This document shows, piece by piece, positions 1 through 8,299 of a DNA stretch of 64,000 bases. A model generated the notes under the pieces. That model was not told the DNA's origin, searched no databases, and saw nothing but the letters and a program-made list of their open reading frames with translations. How positions within the stretch are numbered: the first letter of the stretch is position 1; each line of letters starts with the position of its first letter. A program made the position numbers and the translations under genes. The stretch covers positions 1,894,001 through 1,958,000 of the forward strand of contig NZ_CP033087.1 in the NCBI RefSeq assembly GCF_003691365.1, in the 5' to 3' direction. This DNA is from Commensalibacter melissae (GTDB lineage Bacteria > Pseudomonadota > Alphaproteobacteria > Acetobacterales > Acetobacteraceae).

Positions 1-2
1 GC

Positions 3-362
3 GGTATCATTTCCGTTATTTTTCTCATTCTACCTTATATTGCACCATATATCATTTCATTATTACTTCATAAATCCACCACACCTGAAACCCTTCATTT
101 ACTATATTGGTTGGCTGGTGCAAAAGCAGTTATCCTATGGGGGATTTCCTTGGAACCCATTTTAATCACAACAGGAAATACCAAAGGGGCATCCATTTCT
201 CGTGGAATAAACAGTTTCATTTATATACCAATGTTGATTATTTTTATTCAAAAATGGGGGATACAGGGGATTGGACCAGCCACCCTAATTTCATCTGTAT
301 TACTGGTTATTTCCCAAATCCTTTTTGTTATAAAATATAAAAAGAAAACTATAACACAATAA
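3..362 (+). CDS. C-terminal fragment of a polytopic membrane protein, probably a polysaccharide flippase
   Basis: The reading frame is open from the window edge to a TAA at 360-362, giving about 119 residues of a protein whose start lies outside. It is very hydrophobic, with at least three membrane segments (the first begins GIISVIFLILPYIAPYII) and a short basic tail, KYKKKTITQ. Short polar loops between helices and the segment GIQGIGPATLISS resemble the C-terminal half of MATE/Wzx-type oligosaccharide flippases. That family call rests on general appearance only. An internal TTG at 111 is not the real start because the frame continues upstream. Confidence 0.5.
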   Translation, partial: GIISVIFLILPYIAPYIISLLLHKSTTPETLHLLYWLAGAKAVILWGISLEPILITTGNTKGASISRGINSFIYIPMLIIFIQKWGIQGIGPATLISSVLLVISQILFVIKYKKKTITQ

Positions 363-556
363 TAAATCCTGCATTATTATGAATAATATTTTTATTAAAT
401 ATTATAATATTGTTTAATGCTCATTAATTTTTTTATTATTTAAATAACCAAAATTCTAAAACATGAATTTTAAACTCATAATATGGGGCTTTTAACTTAA
501 AAATACATATTTCTCAAAATTATATTTGATAAATAAAAATTTCTGTATCAAGAAAA

Positions 557-632
<76 letters not shown>

Positions 633-709
633 CACACAGAACTTTTATCAAGAAGCGATCAAAAATACAAGATGAATTCAGTAATTAGACTGAACTTTCC
701 TTATAAAAT

Positions 710-1183
710 TTAAAAATTAAATTCTCCGCTTTTCCCACCCTTTTTAAAAACAAGATGAATGTTATGCATGACCATTCTTTTATCTACCGCTTTAAGCATA
801 TCATAAACGGTTAACAATCCTACAGAAACCCCTGTCAACGCTTCCATTTCAACTCCTGTTTTGCCCTCTGTATCAACAGTAACCCGCATATGCACAATAT
901 GTTTGCTTTCTTCCAATTCAAATTCCACTTTTAGATGATTTAGCGATAATGGATGACATAAAGGGATCAAATTTGAAGTCTGTTTGCTGCCCTGTATGGC
1001 GGCAATTCTTGCTATACCTAGTATGTCACCCTTATGACTGTTTCCTTTTTTCAAAAGTTCAAAAGCTTCCTGAGACATCTGGATTGACCCCCCAGCCATG
1101 GCAGTTCTTTTCGAGATTTTCTTATCTGCGACATCAACCATGTGAGCTTGCCCAGACTCATCAAAATGCGTCAATTTACTCAT
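710..1183 (-). CDS. moaC: Cyclic pyranopterin monophosphate synthase MoaC
   Basis: MoaC acts with MoaA in the first step of molybdenum cofactor synthesis, converting the MoaA product (3',8-cyclo-GTP) into cyclic pyranopterin monophosphate in the cytosol. The 157-residue protein has normal family length. It carries the family signatures LCHPL (about residue 75) and [20 protein letters not shown] (about 110-130), plus the conserved DK of the active site near VDKRM. The start ATG has AGGAAG six bases upstream. It is divergent from moaD, with only 56 bp of very AT-rich DNA between them that must hold both promoters. Confidence 0.97.
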   Translation of the reverse strand: MSKLTHFDESGQAHMVDVADKKISKRTAMAGGSIQMSQEAFELLKKGNSHKGDILGIARIAAIQGSKQTSNLIPLCHPLSLNHLKVEFELEESKHIVHMRVTVDTEGKTGVEMEALTGVSVGLLTVYDMLKAVDKRMVMHNIHLVFKKGGKSGEFNF

Positions 1184-1239
1184 GATATTCTTCCTATATT
1201 AATCTTTAAACTCATTCTAGCAGATGCTATATATATAAT

Positions 1240-1488
1240 ATGATAAAAATCCGTTATTTTGGTTTTCTTAAAGATATTTTACAAATTGAAGAGGAAGAAA
1301 TTACCTGGGACAACGGTAATTCACAAGATTTACTCAATTTTTTAAGAAGCCGCAATGCCTCTTGGTCGGACGCCTTGGCAGAAGAAAACATTTTCCGCCT
1401 GGCCATTAATCAACGCATTATCTATCAACCCACTCCCCTTCATCCTGATGATGAAGTTGCCATTCTACCTCCTGTTACAGGAGGTTGA
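1240..1488 (+). CDS. moaD: Molybdopterin synthase small subunit MoaD (sulfur carrier)
   Basis: MoaD is the ubiquitin-like sulfur carrier of molybdopterin synthase. Its C-terminal glycine is adenylated by MoeB and converted to a thiocarboxylate, which donates sulfur to cyclic pyranopterin monophosphate. The 82-residue protein starts MIKIRYFG and ends PPVTGG, the obligatory C-terminal Gly-Gly. No Shine-Dalgarno is visible; TATATATAAT lies directly before the ATG, so the mRNA may be leaderless or nearly so. The codons for the last residues also form the ribosome binding site of moaE. Confidence 0.93.
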   Translation: MIKIRYFGFLKDILQIEEEEITWDNGNSQDLLNFLRSRNASWSDALAEENIFRLAINQRIIYQPTPLHPDDEVAILPPVTGG

Positions 1489-1489
1489 A

Positions 1490-1948
1490 TTGTTCTCTGT
1501 CAAAATACAGACCCAACCTTTTTCACAAGAGGAATTTCGAAAAAAGATTCACGCTTTCAATTGCGGCGCAATTGTCAGCTTTACCGGTATCGTCAGGGGG
1601 TTTGATGAAAAAGAACCGCTTGATTATCTTTATCTTGAACATTTTCCGTCTGTAACTGAACAAGAAATTGAACGAATAATTCATTTGGCAAAAAAACGAT
1701 GGGATATACAGGGTTGTCAGGTTATACACCGCGTGGGGAATTTACGGGTAGGAGAAGAAATCGTTTTGGTTCTGACAGCGGCCAGTCATAGAAAGGCTGC
1801 ATTTGAATCTGCTGAATTCATAATGGATTATTTAAAATCAGAAGCTCCATTCTGGAAAAAAGAATTTTTTAGAAACGGACAGTCAAGATGGGTCAGGGCC
1901 AAATCATACGATTTAAAAGAAAAAGAACGATGGTCCAGTCATGAATGA
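1490..1948 (+). CDS. moaE: Molybdopterin synthase catalytic subunit MoaE
   Basis: MoaE binds two MoaD molecules and inserts both dithiolene sulfurs to make molybdopterin. I place the start at TTG 1490, one base after the moaD stop, because a perfect AGGAGG (1479-1484) lies five bases upstream. The frame is open further upstream, but that part only shadows moaD. This gives 152 residues, normal for MoaE. Diagnostic segments are GAIVSFTGIVRG near the N-terminus, HRVGNLRVGE, and the C-terminal APFWKKE with its conserved lysines. A non-ATG start with a strong SD suggests tight coupling to moaD. Confidence 0.92.
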   Translation: MFSVKIQTQPFSQEEFRKKIHAFNCGAIVSFTGIVRGFDEKEPLDYLYLEHFPSVTEQEIERIIHLAKKRWDIQGCQVIHRVGNLRVGEEIVLVLTAASHRKAAFESAEFIMDYLKSEAPFWKKEFFRNGQSRWVRAKSYDLKEKERWSSHE

Positions 1949-2555
1949 TAAAAATATTGCCGCCTTTATTCTGGCAGGTGGGGAAGGTCGGCGTGTAGGA
2001 CGTCAAAACAAAGGATTGCTTTCTCTTAATGGTCATCCCCTTGTCAATCATGTTATCCAACGTATTCAACCACATGTTCAAAACATTTTGATAAGCGCAA
2101 ACAATCATATTGAAACTTATCAATCTTTTGGTTTTCCAGTCTACCAGGATCTCCCCCAATGGAAAGGAAAAGGTCCCCTGGCTGGCATTGTCAGTCTTTA
2201 TTCCTTTATTCCCGCTCATACAGATTACATATTGGTTGTTCCCTGCGACACTCCCTTTTTACCCGCGAATCTAGTTTCCTCACTTTATCACGCATTGATA
2301 TCAAATCCAGACTTGCTAATTGCGTACGCAGCGACACCAAAACAGATTCATCCAAGTATCTTCTTATGCAAACCCTGTACGAATGACTATCTTGCCAATC
2401 ATTTAAATCATCAGCATTATAGCCTTAAATCATGGATATCTGCACACCCAAATATAAAAGTGAATTTTCATGATGAACATGAATTTACCAATATTAACGA
2501 CCTTGACACATTAACCCGTTATCAACAAGGCAGGCACCATGCTAAAAAACTATGA
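1941..2555 (+). CDS. mobA: Molybdenum cofactor guanylyltransferase MobA
   Basis: MobA joins GMP from GTP to Mo-molybdopterin to give the bis-MGD cofactor that DMSO-reductase-family enzymes such as NarG need. The 204-residue protein opens with the nucleotidyltransferase motif LAGGEGRRVGRQNKG (about residues 11-25), followed by the metal-binding region VVPCDTPFLP (about 98-107). The start overlaps the end of moaE by 8 bases. Its presence fits the bis-MGD-dependent reductase encoded downstream. Confidence 0.93.
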   Translation: MNDKNIAAFILAGGEGRRVGRQNKGLLSLNGHPLVNHVIQRIQPHVQNILISANNHIETYQSFGFPVYQDLPQWKGKGPLAGIVSLYSFIPAHTDYILVVPCDTPFLPANLVSSLYHALISNPDLLIAYAATPKQIHPSIFLCKPCTNDYLANHLNHQHYSLKSWISAHPNIKVNFHDEHEFTNINDLDTLTRYQQGRHHAKKL

Positions 2556-3747
2556 TGAGGCCCTTGAAGAACTTCTGCAAAGAACCTCTATTAAACAACC
2601 CATAGAAGATTATCCCCTTTTAAAGGCAAATCATCTAGTTCTTGCTGAAAATATTTATGTTCAATATGACACACCTTTTTTCAGCAATAGTGCCATGGAT
2701 GGCTATGCTCTGGGTGGTGATCCTTGTCAATGTTCTGAATGGCAAATTACAAACCGGATTGCAGCAGGAGATCCCCTGTCCAATGCCACCCTTCAAACTG
2801 GTGAAGCCGCCCGAATTTTTACCGGAGCTCCAATTCCCCCCGGAACCAGCGCTGTAATCCAGCAAGAAAATACAAAAATTGAAAACAACACCCTAACTCT
2901 TACCTCGCAGATCAAAAAAGGACAAAATATACGCTATCAAGGGGAAGAACTAAAAAAAGGTGATATACTGCTTACACAAGGCCATAGGCTTACGCCCGCA
3001 AGTGTTGCCTTACTGGCAAGTCAAGGCTATCAAAATGTCAAAATATATAAACCTTTAACCATTTGGGTTTATTCCACAGGAAATGAATTGATCAATCCAG
3101 GTCAGCCTCTATCTTCTGGCAAGATTTTTGATGCAAACCGTTATCTTTTGATAACCTGGCTTCAAAAAACCAGACATCATGTCATTGATGCAGGCATTCT
3201 TCCCGATAATCGGGATAAAACTGAAATCGCATTAAAAAAAGCCGCTAAAGAAGCAGACATCATTATCTCATCTGGTGGAGTTTCGGTTGGTGAAGAGGAT
3301 CACGTTCATGCCGCCTTACAACAGCTTGGCCAACTCATTTTCTGGAAACTTGCCATTAAACCCGGCAAACCTTTTGCCTGGGGACAAATCAATAGCAAAA
3401 TATTCTTTATGTTACCCGGTAATCCTGTCAGCACCCTTGTCACCTTTCAACAACTTGTTATTCCCGCTTTACGACATCTTGCCGGCGAAACATTACAGAA
3501 TTGCCTGCCAAAAACTATTCTTGCTCAAGCCCAATTTGAAAAAAGGAAAACCCAAGCAAGACGGGAGTTTTTACGGGTGCGGGTTGATTATTCTCAATCA
3601 CCTGCTCATGTTAGTCTTTTAAATAATCAGGGTTCTGCCATGTTGGCAACATTTTCCCAGGCAAATGGATTGGCAGAAATTCCGGAAAATACCCCTGTTC
3701 ATAAAGGAGACTTTATAAAAATTTATCCACTTGACTATTCTCTTTAG
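2539..3747 (+). CDS. moeA: Molybdopterin molybdenumtransferase MoeA
   Basis: MoeA inserts molybdate into adenylylated molybdopterin. The 402 residues match the usual length. Visible signatures are the N-terminal SAMDGYAL, the segment RIFTGAPIPPG, SSGGVSVGEEDH in the catalytic domain, and FMLPGNPVSTLVTF towards the C-terminal domain. The start overlaps mobA by 17 bases, so the moaD-moaE-mobA-moeA genes form one overlapping transcription unit. Confidence 0.96.
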   Translation: MLKNYDEALEELLQRTSIKQPIEDYPLLKANHLVLAENIYVQYDTPFFSNSAMDGYALGGDPCQCSEWQITNRIAAGDPLSNATLQTGEAARIFTGAPIPPGTSAVIQQENTKIENNTLTLTSQIKKGQNIRYQGEELKKGDILLTQGHRLTPASVALLASQGYQNVKIYKPLTIWVYSTGNELINPGQPLSSGKIFDANRYLLITWLQKTRHHVIDAGILPDNRDKTEIALKKAAKEADIIISSGGVSVGEEDHVHAALQQLGQLIFWKLAIKPGKPFAWGQINSKIFFMLPGNPVSTLVTFQQLVIPALRHLAGETLQNCLPKTILAQAQFEKRKTQARREFLRVRVDYSQSPAHVSLLNNQGSAMLATFSQANGLAEIPENTPVHKGDFIKIYPLDYSL

Positions 3748-3771
3748 ACTTTATTGATAGGAAAATATAAA

Positions 3772-4338
3772 ATGACAGCAATAAAAATTGGTTTGGTTTC
3801 TGTCAGTGATAGAGCCAGTCAGGGTATATATGAAGATAAAGGTTTACCTGCCTTGAAAAATTGGCTGAATAAAGCGGTTCTTAACGAAAAACAATATATT
3901 GAGCATTTAATTCCTGATGAACAGGATCTGATTGAAAAAACATTAATTGATCTGGTCGATCATCAAGATTGTCCCCTTGTTTTAACCACGGGCGGTACAG
4001 GGCCTTACATCCGAGATGTGACACCTGATGCAACTCTGGCCATCGCAGATAAGGTTATGCCCGGTTTTGGTGAGCAAATGCGTCAAGTCAGTTTATATTT
4101 CGTGCCAACCGCCATTCTGTCACGACAAGTGGGCGTAATCCGTAAAAAAAGCCTGATACTAAACCTGCCCGGACGTCCGAATGCCATTCGTGAAACGTTG
4201 GAAGGGGTAAAAGATCAAGATGGCAAGGTTCTTATACATGGAGTATTTGCCGCGGTTCCAATGTGTATCGATGTAATTGGTGGACCCAGGATTGAAACAG
4301 ATGAAAAAGTCGTAAAAGCTTTTTTACCTAAAAAATAG
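3772..4338 (+). CDS. mog: Molybdopterin adenylyltransferase (Mog)
   Basis: Mog adenylylates molybdopterin, producing the substrate on which MoeA places molybdenum. I prefer ATG 3772 (188 residues, MTAIKIGLVSVSDRAS) to the in-frame TTG at 3754 because the family begins close to the first beta strand. The motif TTGGTGPYIRDVTPD (about residues 70-85) and NLPGRPNAIRE are diagnostic. It lies 24 bases behind moeA and converges on moaA with 10 bases between stop codons. MoaB-type proteins are related, but the length and C-terminal half favour Mog. Confidence 0.9.
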   Translation: MTAIKIGLVSVSDRASQGIYEDKGLPALKNWLNKAVLNEKQYIEHLIPDEQDLIEKTLIDLVDHQDCPLVLTTGGTGPYIRDVTPDATLAIADKVMPGFGEQMRQVSLYFVPTAILSRQVGVIRKKSLILNLPGRPNAIRETLEGVKDQDGKVLIHGVFAAVPMCIDVIGGPRIETDEKVVKAFLPKK

Positions 4339-4348
4339 GACTGTCAAC

Positions 4349-5338
4349 CTATCCTCCTGTCTTTGACATAATACGCATAATTTTATTGGGCTGTTTTAAA
4401 AAATCATGTTCTTTTGGCTTTAGTTCTATCGCTTCTTGAATGACCTGATCCAGTTCTTTATCACTACAATGATTTCTTAATAACGGCCTTAACGCAAAGT
4501 TGTTATCCTGTCCCAAACACATATAAAGGGTTCCATCAACCGACAATCTAACCCGATTGCATGTCGCACAAAAATGCTGTGATAACGGTGTAATTAATCC
4601 CAGACATACATTACCTGTTGATGTTTCCCAGTAACGCGCCGGACCATTTCCTATTATCTTCATCGTTGAACGCAAATCGTAATGTTTCCTTAATTCTTGT
4701 ATAATGGGTTGTAGCGAGACAGTTGTCATATTTTGCCCGGTTTTTCCCATTGGCATGACTTCAATCAAACACAGAATAAACCCGTGTTCAATACAAAATT
4801 CGAGCATTCGTTCAATTTCTGCCATATTCTTGTCTGGCAATACAACCATGTTAATCTTTATTTTATGAAAACCCAGTTGTTTTGCTGTTCGCAGACCCTC
4901 CATAACCTGCTCTAGACAATCCAGACCTGTAATATCCTCTATATTTTTACGATTCAAGGAGTCAAGACTTATGTTCAAACGATCTAAGCCAGCCTCAAAC
5001 AATGATTTGGCATGGGATGTCAGCAAGGTTCCATTCGTTGTAATGGATAAATCCTCCACCTCATCAATTTTTTTAATTCGATGCACCAGATCTGTTAGGT
5101 TTTTGCGAACCAACGGTTCACCACCAGTCAAGCGAAAACGTTTTGTACCTAATCTTACAAACGCACGAACAACACGCATTAATTCATCAAAAGTGAGCCA
5201 ATGGTCTGGAGTTTCAAAATCATTAAATCCTTTCGGAATACAATAAGAACATCTTAAATTACAGCGATCCGTAACAGAAATTCTTAAATAATCAATTGTT
5301 CTACCAAATTTATCAATCAGCATCAGAAGCTCAGCCAC
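4349..5338 (-). CDS. moaA: GTP 3',8-cyclase MoaA (radical SAM)
   Basis: MoaA is the radical SAM enzyme that starts molybdenum cofactor synthesis by rearranging GTP. The N-terminal CNLRCSYC holds the SAM-binding [4Fe-4S] cluster. The C-terminal CATCNRVRLSVDGTLYMCLG supplies the second cluster, and the protein ends KTGG, the functional C-terminal Gly-Gly. Length is 329 residues from a GTG start; an ATG at 5322 (MLIDKFGRT) is an equally plausible start and neither has a clear SD. It is a single gene on the minus strand, with an AT-rich 130-bp leader shared with the end of modC. Confidence 0.95.
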   Translation of the reverse strand: MAELLMLIDKFGRTIDYLRISVTDRCNLRCSYCIPKGFNDFETPDHWLTFDELMRVVRAFVRLGTKRFRLTGGEPLVRKNLTDLVHRIKKIDEVEDLSITTNGTLLTSHAKSLFEAGLDRLNISLDSLNRKNIEDITGLDCLEQVMEGLRTAKQLGFHKIKINMVVLPDKNMAEIERMLEFCIEHGFILCLIEVMPMGKTGQNMTTVSLQPIIQELRKHYDLRSTMKIIGNGPARYWETSTGNVCLGLITPLSQHFCATCNRVRLSVDGTLYMCLGQDNNFALRPLLRNHCSDKELDQVIQEAIELKPKEHDFLKQPNKIMRIMSKTGG

Positions 5339-5468
5339 GTCATAATTGCAATAAAGACTTTGTAGTTATGAATTTTATATATGTGTTTAAAAATCAAAAA
5401 AAAGACTTAAATATTTCTAAAAAATCATTATAGATAAAATACAATCAAACTATTATTTATTAATTCAT

Positions 5469-6131
5469 CTAATAATTACTATTTTTTCCCAAATGTAAGA
5501 TATCCTCACCAAAACACTCTACATCCTCATCATCGTGCGATATAACCATCATCAAGCATTGTAACCGTTGTTGAATATCTCTTATTTCATACCGCAATTT
5601 GCGTCGCAAGCGACTATCAAGCATTGAAAACGGTTCATCTAGTAACAACAAATCGGGTTGCGCAACCAATGCCCTGGCCAATGCAACCCGCTGTTGTTGC
5701 CCCCCCGACAATTGATATGGATAATATTCAGCATAGTTCAGGATTTCCAAGCGATTCATCCAGTCCTTAACAATTGCAAAATCCTGACTGACACGGGGAT
5801 TAAATATTCCCTTGACAAGTGAGAAGGAAATATTCTGTTTGACTGTTAAATGCGGAAAAAGACTATAACCTTGGAAAAGATAAGCAAGTTTTCTCTCCTG
5901 AGGGGCCAGATTGATTTTACGTTTCTGATCAAAAAAGATTTTATTATTAATTTTTATCAACCCGCAATCTGGTGAATTTAATCCCGCTATTATTTTAAGC
6001 AATGTTGTTTTTCCAGATCCAGATGGGCCAAATATCACCACTGAACGATTTTGAGAATAAAAATCAACATTGAGCTGAAACATATGATGATGATTTTTCA
6101 TTATTTTTTTGAGATTTATTTGAAATATCAT
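5469..6131 (-). CDS. modC: Molybdate ABC transporter ATPase ModC, short form
   Basis: This is the ATP-hydrolysing subunit of the molybdate importer. Walker A GPSGSGKTT, the Q-loop region LFQGYSLFPHL, signature LSGGQQQR, Walker B LLLLDEP and the switch histidine VISHDDEDV are all present. At about 220 residues it ends just after the ABC domain and lacks the C-terminal molybdate-binding Mop/TOBE domain found in roughly 350-residue ModC proteins. I use ATG 6131, three bases after the modB stop; TTG 6137 is an alternative that overlaps modB. Specificity is inferred from the adjacent modA and the cofactor genes. Confidence 0.87.
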   Translation of the reverse strand: MIFQINLKKIMKNHHHMFQLNVDFYSQNRSVVIFGPSGSGKTTLLKIIAGLNSPDCGLIKINNKIFFDQKRKINLAPQERKLAYLFQGYSLFPHLTVKQNISFSLVKGIFNPRVSQDFAIVKDWMNRLEILNYAEYYPYQLSGGQQQRVALARALVAQPDLLLLDEPFSMLDSRLRRKLRYEIRDIQQRLQCLMMVISHDDEDVECFGEDILHLGKNSNY

Positions 6132-6133
6132 GA

Positions 6134-6811
6134 TCAATAAATTGAATTATGCATAACATTCAGCCGTTTAGCCATAAATAAAACAAAAATGCAAACAGCG
6201 GATAAAATCAAGACGGATATATTTGCGGCATGATCCTGTCCCGCTTCAACGGCTTCATAGATTGCCAAAGATAGGGTTTGCGTTTTTCCGGGAATATTTC
6301 CGGCAATCATCAGGGTTGCACCAAATTCACCCAAAGCTCTGGCAAATGCCAGTAATAAACCTGCCATAATACCACGCCAAGCCAAAGGTAAGGTTATACG
6401 GAAAAAAATCGCCATATCAGAAATAGTCAATACCCGTGCAGCCTGTTCATAACAAGGATTGATTGATTCAAAGGCACTTCTGGCGGGTTTGAATATCAAA
6501 GGAAAAGTCACGACAATAGCGGCTAAAACAGCCCCCTGCCACGTAAATATAAGACTAAGATGAAAATATTTTCCCAATATTTGTCCTATCCAACCATGCT
6601 GTCCAAACAATACTAACAAATAGTATCCCAATACAGTCGGCGGCATAACCATTGGCAATGTAAAGACAATATCTAAAAATTCCTTACCATAAAAACGATA
6701 CCGAGCAATAAAATATCCTGCAGGTATTGCCAGAAACATATTGATCGAGACTGCGAAAACTGCAATTTTCAAGGATAGAAAAAGAGCCGTCCAGGTAAAA
6801 TTTATTCCCAT
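6134..6811 (-). CDS. modB: Molybdate ABC transporter permease ModB
   Basis: ModB is the inner-membrane permease of the molybdate importer. It is highly hydrophobic, with about five membrane helices and the ABC-permease coupling motif EQAARVLTISDMAIFFRITLP, followed by ALGEFGATLMIAGN, which is typical of ModB/CysT proteins. The chosen ATG 6811 (MGINFTW) lies 6 bases after the modA stop; TTG 6817 is possible. The length of 225 residues is normal. Confidence 0.9.
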   Translation of the reverse strand: MGINFTWTALFLSLKIAVFAVSINMFLAIPAGYFIARYRFYGKEFLDIVFTLPMVMPPTVLGYYLLVLFGQHGWIGQILGKYFHLSLIFTWQGAVLAAIVVTFPLIFKPARSAFESINPCYEQAARVLTISDMAIFFRITLPLAWRGIMAGLLLAFARALGEFGATLMIAGNIPGKTQTLSLAIYEAVEAGQDHAANISVLILSAVCIFVLFMAKRLNVMHNSIY

Positions 6812-6817
6812 GAACAA

Positions 6818-7597
6818 TTACCGAACAGCAAATCCGTATTGTCTAAAAATTCTCTGACCTTTAACTGAAAATAACAGGTCCATGAACGCCTTAGCCTGAT
6901 TCGGGTTTTGAGTATTTTTAACCAAGGCAACTGGGTACTGAACGGGTTTTGGCAAAGGAACCCGATAAAGTATTTTAACTTTATCTGAAAAAAGTTTTGC
7001 ATCACTTTCATAAACAAAACCGACATCCACTTCATTACGGGCAACATAATCCAGAACCTGACGGACATTTTGCGCAGGAATGAATTTACCTTGTAATTTT
7101 TGCCATAAACCTGCAGCCTGCAATGCATGTTTTGTATAACGACCCGCTGGAACAGTTACAACTTGTCCCAACGCGATCCACTTAATCAAGGGTTTATCTA
7201 AATCTGCCAGTTCACGTATCTGTAACTTGCTATGAATAAAAGTCACAAGAACCAAATGATTATTAATAAAATCCTGTCTTGATCCAGGAAAAATCAATCC
7301 TTTTTGCTCTGCCATATCCATTGTGCTTTCATCGGCACATGCAAAAAGATCAACCGGGGCACCCTGTGCTATTTGATTCAACAGACTGCCCGAAGAACCA
7401 AAATTAAATAAAATTTTATCCTGAGGGTGCGATGTTTCATAGATTTTAGCTATATCTTTAAAAGCATCGCTTAAACTAGCCGCCGCAGAAACAACAATCT
7501 CTTTTGCCTGAACGGAATGAAAAAATCCAAAACAAGCCAGAACAACAGCCAATAGTTTAAGCAATCTTAATTCCAGTATTTTGGGATTTTTCATCAA
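6818..7597 (-). CDS. modA: Periplasmic molybdate-binding protein ModA
   Basis: ModA captures molybdate in the periplasm and delivers it to ModBC. Residues 1-31 form a signal peptide (basic start, hydrophobic core LLAVVLACFGFF, cleavage after SVQA). The mature protein starts KEIVVSAAASLSDAF, and the ligand loop FNFGSSGSLLNQI follows; both are typical of ModA. The gene starts only 15 bases after narI, so molybdate uptake appears to be co-transcribed with the nitrate reductase that uses it. A signal-anchor lipobox is not obvious. Confidence 0.94.
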   Translation of the reverse strand: MMKNPKILELRLLKLLAVVLACFGFFHSVQAKEIVVSAAASLSDAFKDIAKIYETSHPQDKILFNFGSSGSLLNQIAQGAPVDLFACADESTMDMAEQKGLIFPGSRQDFINNHLVLVTFIHSKLQIRELADLDKPLIKWIALGQVVTVPAGRYTKHALQAAGLWQKLQGKFIPAQNVRQVLDYVARNEVDVGFVYESDAKLFSDKVKILYRVPLPKPVQYPVALVKNTQNPNQAKAFMDLLFSVKGQRIFRQYGFAVR

Positions 7598-7607
7598 TTC
7601 ACATCTT

Positions 7608-7623
7608 CACGTTCATGAACGTG
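7608..7623. promoter_or_regulatory. 16-bp perfect palindrome at the narI-modA junction
   Basis: The sequence CACGTTCATGAACGTG is its own reverse complement and spans the narI stop codon, ending just before the modA start region. As RNA it could form a 6-bp stem with a CATG loop. As DNA it could be a dimeric protein site. It may modulate expression between the nar and mod parts of the transcript, but no function is established. Confidence 0.45.
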
Positions 7624-8299
7624 GTCTTACCAACTGCCAGCGTCGAGTTACATAACTGACCATGGCAAAGCCACTAAATACATGAACCAAACGAGTAAAT
7701 GGGAAAATAGCAAATACTGTCATTCCCATAAAAAGATGGAATTTGAAGATTGATGACGCATTCATGATATAGGCCACGGCATCACCTTGAAAGGTAATTG
7801 TATGCTGTACCCATGTCATAAGTTGAACCATTTCATGACCGTCCGTATGCTGAGCCGAAACAAAAATTGTTGATAAACCAAGTAACAAAGTCAATAATAA
7901 CCAGACTAACAACAATTTATCACGCCAGGTACTATTTGCCAATATACGGGCTGAAACAAATCTTCTGTGAATAAGGATCAAAATCCCAACCAAACAGATA
8001 CTACCCATGATGCCGCCAGCCATCATGGCGAAAATCTGTTTTGCTGAATGGGTAACTCCCAGTGTATCCCAAACCCAGATGGGTGTTAAAAGACCGAAAA
8101 GATGCCCAAAAAACAGACCTAAAATACCAATATGAAAACAGATATTTCCAAATCTTAATTGTCCACGATATAAAATCTGGCTGGAATCACTTTTCCATGA
8201 ATATTGTTCACGTTCAAAACGTACCAAGCATCCAACAACAAAAATTGTTAATACGATATACGGATAAATTCCAAAAATAAATTTATCGAGATAATGCAT
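7613..8299 (-). CDS. narI: Respiratory nitrate reductase gamma subunit NarI (cytochrome b)
   Basis: NarI is the membrane diheme b subunit that oxidises quinol and passes electrons to NarH. It has five hydrophobic segments and the family N-terminus MHYLDKFIFGIYPYI. Conserved histidines occur in FHIGILGLFFGHLFG and near the C-terminus in FKFHLFMGM and RLVHVFS, in positions expected for heme ligation. I choose ATG 8299 (228 residues) because AAGGGG lies seven bases upstream and the family starts here; an upstream start at 8320 exists. It overlaps narJ by 17 bases. Confidence 0.95.
   Translation of the reverse strand: MHYLDKFIFGIYPYIVLTIFVVGCLVRFEREQYSWKSDSSQILYRGQLRFGNICFHIGILGLFFGHLFGLLTPIWVWDTLGVTHSAKQIFAMMAGGIMGSICLVGILILIHRRFVSARILANSTWRDKLLLVWLLLTLLLGLSTIFVSAQHTDGHEMVQLMTWVQHTITFQGDAVAYIMNASSIFKFHLFMGMTVFAIFPFTRLVHVFSGFAMVSYVTRRWQLVRPRS

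Noticed and set aside
1184-1239. ModE-type operator between moaC and moaD
   Set aside because: TATATA runs are present, but the flanking CG-containing half-sites of the ModE consensus are absent and the spacer is AT-rich anyway.
5339-5468. Molybdenum cofactor riboswitch ahead of moaA
   Set aside because: The leader is only about 130 bases, almost all A/T, with none of the conserved GC-rich stems of that riboswitch class.
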